This document shows positions 12,301 to 19,775 of a stretch of DNA of 64,000 nucleotides, piece after piece. A program made the position numbers and the translations under genes. The DNA is from Dreissena polymorpha (taxonomy: Eukaryota; Mollusca; Bivalvia; Myida; Dreissenidae), in contig NC_068366.1 in the NCBI RefSeq assembly GCF_020536995.1, forward strand, positions 27,150,532-27,214,531, in the 5' to 3' direction. The notes below the pieces were generated by a model that worked only from the letters and a program-made list of their open reading frames with translations, made no database searches and was not told the origin of the DNA. Position 1 is the stretch's first letter, and each line of letters opens with the position of its first letter.

Positions 12301-13160
12301 AAATGAGTCCCGTTCTGAGAAAACTGGGCTTAATGCATGTGCGTAAAGTGTCATCCCAGATTAGCCTGTGCTGTCCGCACAGGCTAATCAGGGATGACAC
12401 TTTCCTCCTAAATTTGATTTTTGCTAAGAAGAGACTTCATTTAAACGAAAAATGTCATTAAAGCGGAAAGTGTCTTCCCTGATTAGCCTGTGCGGATTGC
12501 CTATTGTCTATTGTACCTTTTCTGTGTTTGTACAAAGAATGTCTTTAGGGTCAAAAGTCACATGCTCTTACAGTCTATATAGACTTATATAGGAAATAAT
12601 TACAAGTGTTTTCCTTTTCTCTTAAACCAAAAGTCACAGAGCTTTTATATTTAGTATGAAACAGCAGATAGAGGTCCTGTACAAAAATAGTTCATAATAA
12701 CCCCCCCCTAGAGTCTGAACAGGCCACACCCATTTTGGCACTTAATTTATATTGATTTATATTGTAAATGACGTATAAATACTTCTTCTTTGAAACCTCA
12801 ATGTTGAGGGATAACATTTTTCGTGTGTAAAAATTTGATAGGTCCTGTTAAAAGTTTGTTGAAATTATATCCATGGGTTAAAAACTGGCCATGCCGCATA
12901 AGTAACCTGATTAATAATATAGCCTTTTATTGTAAATTAATTTTTTTAAATTAAAATTTTTAATCTCAGAAATCACAAGTCCCAGAGCTTTGTTATTTGA
13001 TATTAAACATCGGATAGTGGTCCTGTACAATGTTCTGGGTTGAAAACTGTGCACATCCATTATGTTGAATACTGTGTGTTTCAGGGGGGGTATGGTATGT
13101 CGTGTGTGGAGGGCGATACAGACTCACCGTGCCAGGCGGCAGTCCAAGGGTAAGAGATAG
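266..13160 (+). CDS. MAP3K5/6/15: ASK-family MAP kinase kinase kinase (MAP3K5/6/15), last seven coding exons
   Basis: This is the C-terminal part of an apoptosis-signal-regulating kinase, a cytosolic Ser/Thr kinase that activates MKK4/7 and MKK3/6 under oxidative and other stress. Proposed join: 266-345, 1577-1682, 5469-5631, 6092-6184, 8955-9114, 11843-11919, 13085-13160. All junctions are GT/AG and phases agree throughout. Recognisable blocks, compared from memory with human ASK1, are [18 protein letters not shown], the [19 protein letters not shown] stretch, a coiled-coil ([18 protein letters not shown]), [37 protein letters not shown] and [12 protein letters not shown]. The last three form the C-terminal SAM-like domain used for oligomerisation. 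The kinase domain and N-terminal thioredoxin-binding and regulatory parts lie upstream of the window. Invertebrates usually have one ASK gene, so I do not choose among the three vertebrate paralogues. The introns are full of mobile elements. Confidence 0.9.
346..1440. repeat. Minisatellite of ~49-bp units carrying copies of the exon A donor site
   Basis: About 22 diverged units. Each contains GTGAGTATCC, then a CACATATATCACATGGTTC core, then CTCACTGTGCTATGGTGCA. The first unit begins exactly at the exon A/intron boundary and the GCA|GTGAGTATCC context recurs through the array. The unit spacing seen between GAGTATCC copies is mostly 47-52 bp, with one longer unit near 1140-1190. Confidence 0.92.
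1577..1682 (+). CDS. MAP3K5/6/15: MAP3K exon B
   Basis: The acceptor is CTGTGTAG. The exon encodes [20 protein letters not shown] and then [15 protein letters not shown], a block I recognise as conserved in ASK kinases downstream of the catalytic domain. The donor is CCAG|GTACAC, leaving phase 1. It joins in frame to exon C to give the sequence SPELGANLA. Confidence 0.9.
1765..2290. mobile_element. Bivalve AAGGTCA-type repeat (family a), degenerate copy
   Basis: It starts with ATGCCCCCTTTCGAAGAAAA and GGGGGTATATAG, then CTGTCTGT-rich sequence, and has the family end GGCATTGGGTTTCTGACAAA near 2080-2105. AAGGTCA-rich sequence follows to about 2290. A 34-bp tandem duplication of a GTGGCTTTTAATTATTTGCT unit lies at about 2283-2352. 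No coding capacity is visible. Confidence 0.7.
2511..4937 (+). mobile_element. Bivalve repeat family c, copy 1, with a nested element
   Basis: The left end is TAGCTCATCTATTTTTTG followed by AAAAATGAGCT, a short inverted repeat. Inside, units with AAGTATCAAAGCTATTGC and ACTATCATAAGGGGACTG recur about four times at 160-175 bp. Poly-C tracts follow (3474-3502, 4727-4745), and the right end is AAATGAGCGGTCTGCACCCG and GGTGATCTTG. An inverted relative lies at 51284-52684. A family-a element (3576-4637) interrupts it. Confidence 0.8.
3576..4637 (+). mobile_element. AAGGTCA-rich element (family a), inserted in family c
   Basis: It runs from ATGCCCCGATAGAGTGGC to GGGGGCATTGTGTTTCTGAC and CATCTCTTGTT. 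ATGCCCC at the left and GGGGGCAT near the right are inverted. The right end has a small hairpin, GTGTTTCTGACGAACAC. Inside are units with GATATTTGGCATGCATG, CTCATGGAGCTGCACATTTT and strings of TTCAAGGTCAAGGTCATCC. More than twenty AGGTCA half-sites can be counted. No transposase is visible, so it is non-autonomous. Confidence 0.8.
5145..5275. repeat. Right-end fragment of a family a element
   Basis: It contains ATCCAAGGGAAGTAATAAGC, TTCAAAGCGAAGCAGTAGGG and GGCATTGTGTTTCTGAAAAA, the same end module found at 4600-4637, 8770-8811 and 10930-10980. Confidence 0.75.
5469..5631 (+). CDS. MAP3K5/6/15: MAP3K exon C (linker)
   Basis: The acceptor is ACATACAG and the first two bases complete the Glu codon begun in exon B. 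It encodes a low-complexity Ser/Thr/Gly-rich linker ([19 protein letters not shown]) and then [20 protein letters not shown]. The donor AT|GTGAGT leaves phase 2. Composition and position match the poorly conserved stretch before the ASK coiled coil. Confidence 0.85.
5640..5895 (+). mobile_element. Fragment of bivalve repeat family b
   Basis: It starts TTTTTTAGCTCCCTTGTGCT and contains GTTGAAAAACATGGCCGCCA and GGGGCGGGGCATTTTTGCC, the reverse complement of the units at 27351-28935. It ends where the exon D tandem begins. Confidence 0.75.
5893..6135. repeat. 67-bp tandem spanning the exon D acceptor and exon start
   Basis: About 3.5 copies. GATGTAGAGAGGTCATACAA recurs at about 5910, 5977, 6044 and 6111, and the upstream part TATTATGTGTACTTGCAG with TTGCTGCAG recurs with it. 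The last copy is the real acceptor and 5' edge of exon D. The period is not a multiple of three, so upstream copies would shift frame if spliced. Confidence 0.9.
6092..6184 (+). CDS. MAP3K5/6/15: MAP3K exon D (coiled coil)
   Basis: The acceptor is TACTTGCAG; the first base completes the codon split after exon C. It encodes [20 protein letters not shown] then [10 protein letters not shown], a heptad-rich stretch matching the ASK C-terminal coiled coil. The donor ACA|GTACTG leaves phase 2, which fits exon E. The exon start is the last copy of a 67-bp tandem repeat, so the acceptor choice rests on phase. Confidence 0.82.
6446..6672. mobile_element. MITE with ~70-bp terminal inverted repeats
   Basis: TGGAGAGTCCGCTCATTCGT at the left pairs with the right end ACAAATGGGTGGGCTGTCCA, and the inner arms (ATCATGATCTTTTTAAACAA; CTGAAAAAATACTTATTTG) are near perfect complements. 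About 85 bp of spacer separate the arms. It lies between exon D and family b sequence. Confidence 0.85.
6678..7506 (+). mobile_element. Bivalve repeat family b, ~165-bp tandem units
   Basis: Four to five units have GGGGCGGGGCATTTTTCC, TATAGTAAAACCTTGTTAAC, CTCTAGAGGCCACATTTAT and CATGAAACTTGGTCAGAAGA. The right terminal module is GTGATCGACTTTTGGCC and TTTCAGGCCCTCTTGTTAT. It is the reverse orientation of the arrays at 27351 and 52685. Confidence 0.85.
7507..8353. other. Intron sequence without clear features
   Basis: AT-rich MAP3K intron sequence. The last part (about 8280-8353) resembles a worn piece of family c (GTAGCTCTGACCTGCAATTT). I see no exon-like block. Confidence 0.5.
8354..8811 (+). 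mobile_element. Family a element (AAGGTCA-rich), short copy
   Basis: It begins CTATGCCCCCGGATAGAAAG, has a CTGTCTGTCTGTCATTC tract and two units with TTTGGCATGCATGTGTATCT and GGTCAAGGTCATCCTTCAA. It ends AAAGCGGCGCAATAGGGGGC with the hairpin GTGTTTCTGACAAACAC and ATCTCTTGTT. Confidence 0.82.
8955..9114 (+). CDS. MAP3K5/6/15: MAP3K exon E (linker and first part of SAM-like domain)
   Basis: The acceptor is GTTGTGTTCTCAG; the first base completes a Gln codon. It encodes a Ser/Pro-rich linker ([20 protein letters not shown]) and then [20 protein letters not shown] with EK. The latter aligns with the ASK1 ELTDWLRVNGADEDTI segment. The donor AAG|GTACAC is phase 0. Confidence 0.9.
9484..10036 (+). 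mobile_element. Non-autonomous element with CCCCCGCCAT ends and three ~161-bp units
   Basis: The left end TATCCCCCGCCATAGGCGG and the right ATGGCGGGGGATATC are inverted. Three units with CATATCTTGGAAGTGCTTTG and GAGTATATATATGGATAAG recur at 9555, 9717 and 9877. The right end is GAATTTGCTTGTT. Open frames here are repeat shadows. Confidence 0.82.
10037..10477. other. Intron sequence, nothing recognised
   Basis: AT-rich intron sequence between two mobile elements, with no exon-like block or repeat I can name. Confidence 0.5.
10478..10980 (+). mobile_element. Family a element (AAGGTCA-rich)
   Basis: It starts TTTAATGCCCCGGTAGGGTG, has CTGTCTGTCTGTGTGTCCG, a single GATATTTGGCATGCATGTG module and AAGGTCAAAGGTCA strings. 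It ends with CTAAGGGGCATTGTGTTTCT and ACACATCTCTTGTT. Confidence 0.82.
11559..11803. mobile_element. Palindromic MITE (GCATAATGCATG type), full copy
   Basis: Long terminal arms begin GGGCATAATGCATGTGCGTA and AAGTGTCATCTCAGATTAGC and are mirrored at the right (GACACTTTACGCACATGC, ATTATGCCCAGTTTTATC). Each arm also contains a short internal palindrome, GCCTGTGCAGTCCGCACAGGC. It lies just upstream of exon F. Confidence 0.92.
11843..11919 (+). CDS. MAP3K5/6/15: MAP3K exon F (SAM-like domain)
   Basis: The acceptor is TGTTTGCTCAG. It encodes [20 protein letters not shown] and ISLNI plus a split Arg codon, matching the ASK1 EDYTLLDVLYYVTRDDLKCL segment. The donor AG|GTGAGC leaves phase 2. Confidence 0.93.
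12312..12512. mobile_element. Palindromic MITE (GCATAATGCATG type), right-truncated copy
   Basis: The left arm GTTCTGAGAAAACTGGGC and AATGCATGTGCGTAAAGTG is intact. The right arm stops after CTGATTAGCCTGTGCGGATT, so roughly 50 bp of the terminus are missing compared with 11559-11803. Confidence 0.88.
13085..13160 (+). CDS. MAP3K5/6/15: MAP3K last coding exon G (end of SAM-like domain) and stop
   Basis: The acceptor is GTGTGTTTCAG; the first base completes the Arg of [12 protein letters not shown]. It encodes [20 protein letters not shown] and KGKR and ends at TAG 13158-13160. A good donor-like GG|GTAAGAG lies just before the stop, so an alternative or additional last exon cannot be excluded. 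Protein length after the domain is close to that of human ASK1. Confidence 0.88.
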
Positions 13161-15240
13161 CCACAGCCCCATTCAGCACCACACACCGTTGGGAGCCTCT
13201 CACATCTCATGTGCAGTGTCAGATCTCTAGTGTCGAAACTGTCAGCACTGACACCCCAGCCGTATGCTGCTGCCTTCCTAAAAGGACGTGGGGATAGCAG
13301 GTCAATGCTCAACCCTGGCCTATCTACAGACTGCTTGCTTCTTGCAAACTACACATCACAAATGCAATTCTTCATTTCCATGATACAAGTACTCAATCCA
13401 TTAATGAAATGGTATATTGAAGCCAGTGTCACTGAATTAGGCAGTAAATGTATATGTGGTGTGTTTGGACCTGTTATTGCATGTAACAAGGAGATCTGAA
13501 ATACTGCGAACTCTTCAAAACGTGAACCTCACTTGAAGGATTGTAACAGACTCTGCTGTGATATGCAACATTACCTGAGTGTACCCATTATACAGATATG
13601 TTCGAGAACCATGCAGACTGCTCTGGTGTGGTCATTGCTTACCATGCTGGAAGGACAGCATCAACTGTGTGTCCTAGATAAGGGCTCTGTTGGTTTTAGT
13701 ACATCCACGCATGGAAAAATCCAATAACATTGTGAAATAAAAACAGTTATGCCATAATAGTGGGCGTGTTGGCTTTTTCAAGAAAGTGGTAATACAGCTA
13801 CATGTATAGTACAGGGTGAAGATAAGATACAAGATTATAGTCATGGTTATGCCTCACTTTATCCTATCATTGTCTTTATAGTTTTGACACAAATTTTGCA
13901 TTCCAAATGACCAGGCTGGAGTTTGGTCATGTCTTCATGTCTTGTGAAAAGTTTAATTGATGAGTATGTTGTGTTTTAGTTCTGTTTTAATATCAGGTCT
14001 CAAATGCCTTTACTGTGGATATATTTATTAATACATTTTGCCTTCAGTGTGTTGAAAAAGACAATTGCAAACCCCTTAATATTTGATAAGTGTGTACTGC
14101 TTACCTCCAGTGGTTGCTCTACTTAGCCACGTTGCGGACTACGATGGGAAGTGTGTGGTTGTGGTTTTTGATCAGTTTACTTTATCTGGTCATCTAATAT
14201 TTATGACAGTATGACTTTTTTATCGGAGATACTGTGATGCTATTTAAAGGTTATTGAATTAATAATTTAGTTATGAACTCTTCCAAAAATAAGCCATGGA
14301 AACAAATGTTTTTATTTTTATTAAAAACAGAACATATATGGAAGGCAGATTATTGTGTGTTTCCACCATTCTTGCATGTTATCACTGTTCTTGGTGTTTG
14401 TGAAACAGCATAGCCCAGTCTGCAATTCTCACAAGACAGTCTGTACATGCCTAGTATGTGCATGCACATGTTCTTGCAAGATTGTCTGTACAGCCCCAGT
14501 TTTATTTCATCATTTTGCCTATGTAATTCCTATTGATCACTGTTATTGTTCATTGTACTTCTGTGTATCAAATAATGAGAAAGTGTACAATTCTGATAAT
14601 ATATCGACTGTACATGTACCTAACAGATATCCATCCTTTAAGAAACACAAATCTAAATGTTCTGCAGCCTTATGAATTAGCACATTTGATTGCTTGCGCT
14701 CAGCGTGTTGTAGACGACACATCAGACTGTGCTCTCAATGTTCCTAGAAGGGATATCCATGAATATGTGGATGTCTGAATATCCGGTTACCTGATGAGTA
14801 TATGGATGTTTATTCAGTATCAGAATACTGTAGCCATAATTCCCTTGAGACATCTCATGTCTCCATGCAGCAATATGGCCATGTGTCTTGGTGATTTTAG
14901 GCTGTTAAGTATGTTGCCCCATGAAAGCCACTTTTCAAGACTTAGCCTTTGTCCTAAATTAAAATGTGTACACTTAGATCTGTGCAATATAAGATTTTAG
15001 TGGTTGCAAGTGAGTTCTGTACATACCTTATAATGTGAATAATATATGAACGTCTAGCTTGTATAATGTATGGTTTTATTTCTGTTTTTATTATCAATTT
15101 TAAGATGTGTTTGTTTTTAAACCCTTTTGGATTGTTTACAAAGACTACAATCACAGCTTCATGTGTTGATTTTCATTTATTTGATTTGTTTGAGGTTCCT
15201 CTCTCTAAGGACAGTGGCCAGCCCATGCAGCATGCCAACA
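13161..15240 (+). other. Probable 3'UTR and downstream flank of the MAP3K gene
   Basis: A low-repeat stretch follows the stop codon. AATAAA lies at 13736-13741, about 575 bases after the stop, and is a plausible polyadenylation signal. The sequence stays repeat-poor to 15240, so a longer 3'UTR is possible. Short open frames here lack gene-like features. Confidence 0.55.
13736..13741 (+). terminator. Candidate polyadenylation signal AATAAA
   Basis: Canonical hexamer in repeat-poor sequence downstream of the MAP3K stop codon. Without transcript data it is only a candidate. Confidence 0.4.
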
Positions 15241-15438
15241 TTAACCCTTTGCATGCTGGGAAATTTGTCGTCTGCTAAAATGTTGTCTGCTGAATTTCTA
15301 AAATTAGCATTTTCTTCGATTTTTTTCAAAGAATACTATCAGAATAGCAAACAGTTAGGATCCTGAAGAGACACCACATCTGGATCCAAACTGTTTGCAA
15401 TGGCCTTCGAAATTCGGTTCTAGCACTGAAAGAGTTAA
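15241..15438. mobile_element. TTAA-ended MITE, copy 1
   Basis: It begins TTAACCCTTTGCATGCTGGG and ends GCACTGAAAGAGTTAA. Inside it shares ATTTCTAAAATTAGCATTTT and GAATACTATCAGAATAGC with copy 2 at 17313. Its central stem-loop is partly lost compared with copy 2. Confidence 0.87.
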
Positions 15439-15921
15439 ACTGTCTGCACATTTGGTATCAATATACTTGTAGTTGAAAAATTGGTTGAATTGTTGTCTAT
15501 TATCTGAATCTTGACAGCAGAACATTTGAACATTCAGTTATATAACAAGAATTTCATGTTTATTATGTTCAGTGACAATTTATCAATAATGTCCAATGGT
15601 TGTATGTTGAAACTTGAACTATGTGTCATCATTCAGTTTATGTTCAGGTGTCTCACTAGCATTTTGAAGTCCAAAAGGAAAAAAAGGAGTCCCATTGAAT
15701 ATCGCATACGTCTTCAAATTTTCAGCAGAACATCCATTTAAAAAAAAATTAATATAAAACAATACATAATATAATTGTTAGTTTTATTATTGAAAACCCA
15801 AATACAAAATGTCCATGAGGAATCCCTCATTATATTCTTTCTTATGTTAATTAAATTAACAAAATCATGTAGAAAAAACAACAACAAATAAACAACTATG
15901 TGCTTGAAAGTGCTTTATATA

Positions 15922-16673
15922 CAGTCAAACCTGAGAACAGCGGTCAGTCAAGGGAAATGACCAGCATGAACGTTGTCCAAAGGTGACCGTTGAATTCAGA
16001 TCACAATTTATGCATCTCGTTCATTCAGTAAATAAAGCTTCGCGAACTTTTTCCAGATTCAAACAGTTTCAAACACTTGACTCGCTCCTCTAATGTGAGG
16101 AACTTACGTTTACCACTCATTGTTATTCCGTGATTTATGATTCCGATTGCTTTTTAAAGTGTTGTGTACGCTAGAAAGTTCTTTTAAAGAATGATCCGAA
16201 AGTGTTATTTTCAAATCGATACTCAATGTTGTAAGTACAATGTACTAATTAGCGGTCATTAAATTAGCGATAATTACTTTAACCGTGTCACAAACTCTGA
16301 TATATTTTCTTTTGAAGATACCCCCACAAATATCCCTGGCAAACAAACCGTCTCAACACCTTATTATTTGTTTACTCACAGCTGGCCGCTTTTATAATAT
16401 CAATGACAATTACTGCTATCAGACGCTTTAACCGCAAAATAGATGGACAAATAATGTACTGTGTTTTTAATTTTCGCGACTCGAGACGACTGACCGTTGA
16501 TTTCAGGTCAAACATGAATTTCGGAGTGGAATATAGTGGCCGTTGGCCGTTATGGACAGGTGGCCTTTAAATTTAAGTGTAATATAGAGTGTTTTTCGTA
16601 GGGGGGATTCTAGACTGACCGTTGTCTGCAGGTGACCGGTAAATTCAGGTGGCCGTTAGGTCAGTTTCGACTG
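15922..16673. mobile_element. ~750-bp DNA element with CAGTCAAACCTGA ends and TA target duplication
   Basis: Left CAGTCAAACCTGAGAACAGC and right GTTAGGTCAGTTTCGACTG are imperfect inverted repeats, flanked by TA on both sides. Subterminal GGTGACCGTTGAATTCAG and GGTGACCGGTAAATTCAGGT are related. Ends of this type suggest a Tc1/mariner or pogo relative. No transposase is visible. Confidence 0.78.
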
Positions 16674-16681
16674 TATAGAGA

Positions 16682-16792
16682 ATAACAGGTTACTGCCTGA
16701 TCTTTTTGTAATATAACGGCAAAGCTTCCCGAGTCGTTATTTTATTGTTGCTGAGTTTGATATATTACAAAAAGACCAGGCAGTAACCAGTT
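16682..16792. mobile_element. Short palindromic MITE
   Basis: GGTTACTGCCTGATCTTTTT and GTAATATA pair with TATATTAC and AAAAAGACCAGGCAGTAACC. The arms are about 30 bp with a spacer of about 45 bp. Confidence 0.85.
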
Positions 16793-17312
16793 TTTCTGTT
16801 TATCTACCTCTACGTCCCCAATTCTAAAGAAATAATGAAAAAATCACAAAAAAATGCAGATTTAGCAGGTAAGAATATGACTTATGTCATTTGACGTGAT
16901 AATAACATTAAATCTGACTCGATTTTACTTAAAATGATTACTTTATAGTTGATTCCGAGTAATATGACCATCCTCCTTACAAGACTGATATAAGAACTTC
17001 CTGTTGACCATGATGTAAAAAAATATATCCGGCAACGTTATATCAATCAGATACCAATGCGGTGGTATGATAAATTTACATACACGTCCCACTTGTATAC
17101 ATTTACTTTTTTCCCTATCATATTTCCATTTAAAACAACATTAAAACCAGTTAGGAAGTAAAAACTGTAAATTTGAAACACATCAGCAAGTGCCAATTTC
17201 ATACGGCATTAATCAATCTACATTACTAGAAGCATGCACATACACGTACTGTCAAATACAGAATAAATGGGATAGTTCCATAGAGGATGGGGTTGATTAG
17301 ATTAATGGGATT
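16793..17312. other. AT-rich flank, nothing recognised
   Basis: No gene-like block or known repeat is visible between the hairpin MITE and the next TTAA MITE. Confidence 0.5.
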
Positions 17313-17526
17313 TTAACCCTTTGCATGCTGGGAAATTTTTCGTCTGCAAAAATGTCGTCTGCTGAATTTCTAAAATTAGCATTTTCTTAGATTTTTTTTC
17401 AAAGAATACTATCAGAATAGCAAACAGTTTGCATCCTGATGAGACGCCACATTCTGTGGCGTCTCATCTGGATCCAGACTGTTTGCAAAGGCCTTTAAAA
17501 TTTGGTTCCCGCACTGAAAGGGTTAA
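17313..17526. mobile_element. TTAA-ended MITE, copy 2
   Basis: Ends are TTAACCCTTTGCATGCTGGG and GCACTGAAAGGGTTAA. The centre forms a stem, GATGAGACGCCACATTCTG and TGGCGTCTCATC. A related stem lies in the distinct MITE at 24581. Confidence 0.9.
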
Positions 17527-17758
17527 ACAGGTGTGAGGAAATCAATTGTGTTGTTGGCTTGAATTTCAATAGTTGGTTAATGTAGAGGTATTGTTTGTTA
17601 AGGGATGGACTTCAAAAACCCACTTATGCAAAAAGGTGTGTAATGTGGACTCTCAATTGGTTTCCAAAAAGTGTCATTTGTCAAATTTATGCGTACAAAT
17701 ATGCTTGATGAAGCGTTTCTTAGAGCCCTGATGTTGCTGATACGTTGTGTGCTTTATT

Positions 17759-18036
17759 GTCCCCTACCGGTGAAACCGGAGGGGACTTATGGTTTGAACT
17801 CCGTCTATCTGTCAGTCTGTCACACTTTTCTGGATCCTGCGATAACTTTAAAAGTTCTTCATATTTTTTTTAATGAAACTTGAAACATGGATAGATGGCA
17901 ATATGGAGATAATGCACATCATTTCATTTTGTTCCTAGGTCAACAAATCTGGTTGCTATGGCAACAAATAGAGAAAAAAAAATGACAATAATGGAGTTTC
18001 ACCGGTAGGGGACCATATTGCTTGGCAATCTCTTGT
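17759..18036. mobile_element. Non-autonomous element with CCCCTACCGGTGAAAC ends
   Basis: The left end GTCCCCTACCGGTGAAAC pairs with the right GTTTCACCGGTAGGGGAC, with GGCAATCTCTTGTT beyond it. The interior has CTATCTGTCAGTCTGTCACA. The CTCTTGTT tail is shared in style with families a and d. Confidence 0.85.
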
Positions 18037-18889
18037 TCATCATATTTCTATGTAAATTATTTCCATTTTAGAATTAGAAGATTAAAGGCATAATTTTAAT
18101 TTTTTTTAGCTCACCTGAGCACAAAATGCCCATGGAAAGCTTTGTGATGACCCTATTGTCTGTTGTGCGTTGTCCATCTTTAGCAATAGGTTTGTGAACA
18201 CTGTTAAAGCCTCTCACTTGTCCTTTTGACGGCTTTTCAGAGCTAGAAACTGGATCTCAGGGTACAAACTAGGTTGCAGAATGTTTATCCACATCAACAT
18301 GTCCACAATTGATTTTATTGTTTGGACATACGTAATTATCTTTGTTGAATTTGTTTTTATTTTCATTTGGACTACCTTTTTTTCTGAATTTTCTTAATAT
18401 TGTTTGTTAAAACATCACATATTTGTTATTATTATGCTTACAGATGTCAATAAAAATGTAAAAAAAAGTATTTAATATGCTATAAATAAACAATATAAAC
18501 ATTATTTGTGGCTTTTTTAATGGGACAGTCGAGTTCACATTGTGTACAGTTTAGATAAAGGTTTGTTTTATGTCATAGTTCATGCTATTTTAGGCCAATT
18601 TTGATGAACCATTACCAGTGCTCTATTCAAAATATATCTGAAGTGCTGATGGTGAGCTACTGTGATCACCTTGTGTCCATTGTACATGCATTGTCCAGGT
18701 TATGGCAGCAACTTTAAGCATATTATCTCACTAGAGGCCACATTTTCATCAGTTTTGAAAAACTATGTAACCAGGTAAAATCTAAGAAAAACCTTGTTTT
18801 TACTGTAGAGACCACATTTTTGACTCCATGGTGATGAAACTTGGTAAAAAAAATTATCTTGACAATATCAGGGGTGTGATTGATGGCCA
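18037..18889. other. Intergenic sequence with worn family b pieces
   Basis: AGCTCACCTGAGCACAAAAT at about 18109 is a degenerate family b end. CTAGAGGCCACATTTTCATC and GGTGATGAAACTTGG around 18730-18845 are worn relatives of its units. The rest is AT-rich without recognised features. Confidence 0.55.
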
Positions 18890-19775
18890 ATTTTTTTAGC
18901 TTGGCTGTTTTCGGAGAAAACCCGAGGTATTGTCATAGCCAGCTCGTTGTGTCGTGTTGTGTCGTCAGGGTCGTGCTAAAACCGTAACATTTTGTTAACC
19001 TTTTGAACTTTGGCTCTAAAATCAAAGTGCTTCCACCTACTTTGAAACTTTATATGTAGATGCACCTTGATGAGTTCTACATGCCACACCCATTTTTGGG
19101 TCACTAGGTCAAAGGTCAAGGTCACTGTGACCTCTAAAAAAAATTATTCTGACAAGCTTTCATTTATTATGCTCCCCCAAAATTTATTTTGGGGAGAGCA
19201 TATAGTCGCCGCTTCGTCTGTCAGTCTGTGCGTCTGTTTGTCGGTCCATGCGCAATTTTTGTCCGGGCTATTTCTCAGCAACTAATGACCGAAATTCAAT
19301 GAAACTTTATGGAAAGCTTCACTACCAAACGGAGATGTGCATATTATCAGTGGGTTCTGGTCGGATGAGTTATGGCCCTTTTAAATTTTCCATTAACTGT
19401 ACATATAGTGCAATTCTTGTCCGGGCTATTTCTCAGCAACTAATGACCGGAATTCAATGAAACTTTATGGGAAGCTTCACTACCAAGAGGAGATGTGCAT
19501 ATTATCAGCGGGATTTGGTCGAATGATTTTTCACAGAGTTATGGCCCTTTGAAATTTTCCATAAAAAAAATATTGTCCCCCCTACTACTGTGCCCTCAAG
19601 ACGTTTCCTTTTATCTGAATATAGTGCAATATTGTGACAAAAAACCTTTGGGGAGCATCACCCGTCTCTGACGGTTTCTTGTTTTAGGTGGTTTTTAACA
19701 CGTATATTGACAAAGCGCATCATCGGGGAGCATCCATCAGTTTCACTGATATTCTTGTTCAAAACTGCACCCACA
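18890..19775 (+). mobile_element. Bivalve element starting TTTAGCTTGGCTGTTTTCGG, interrupted by another
   Basis: The left part (18890-19169) has GGAGAAAACCCGAGGTATTG, CATAGCCAGCTCGTTGTGTC and AGGTCAAAGGTCAAGGTCAC. The right part (19684-19775) ends GGGGAGCATCCATCAGTTTC and ACTGATATTCTTGTT. The element at 19170-19683 appears to be inserted between them. Confidence 0.65.
19170..19683 (+). mobile_element. Element with GCTCCCCCA/TGGGGAGC ends and two 158-bp units
   Basis: It begins TGCTCCCCCAAAATTTATTT and GGGGAGAGCATATAG and ends TTTGGGGAGCATCACCCGTC and TTTCTTG. CCGGGCTATTTCTCAGCAAC occurs at 19261 and about 19420, marking a 158-bp tandem duplication. Confidence 0.8.
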
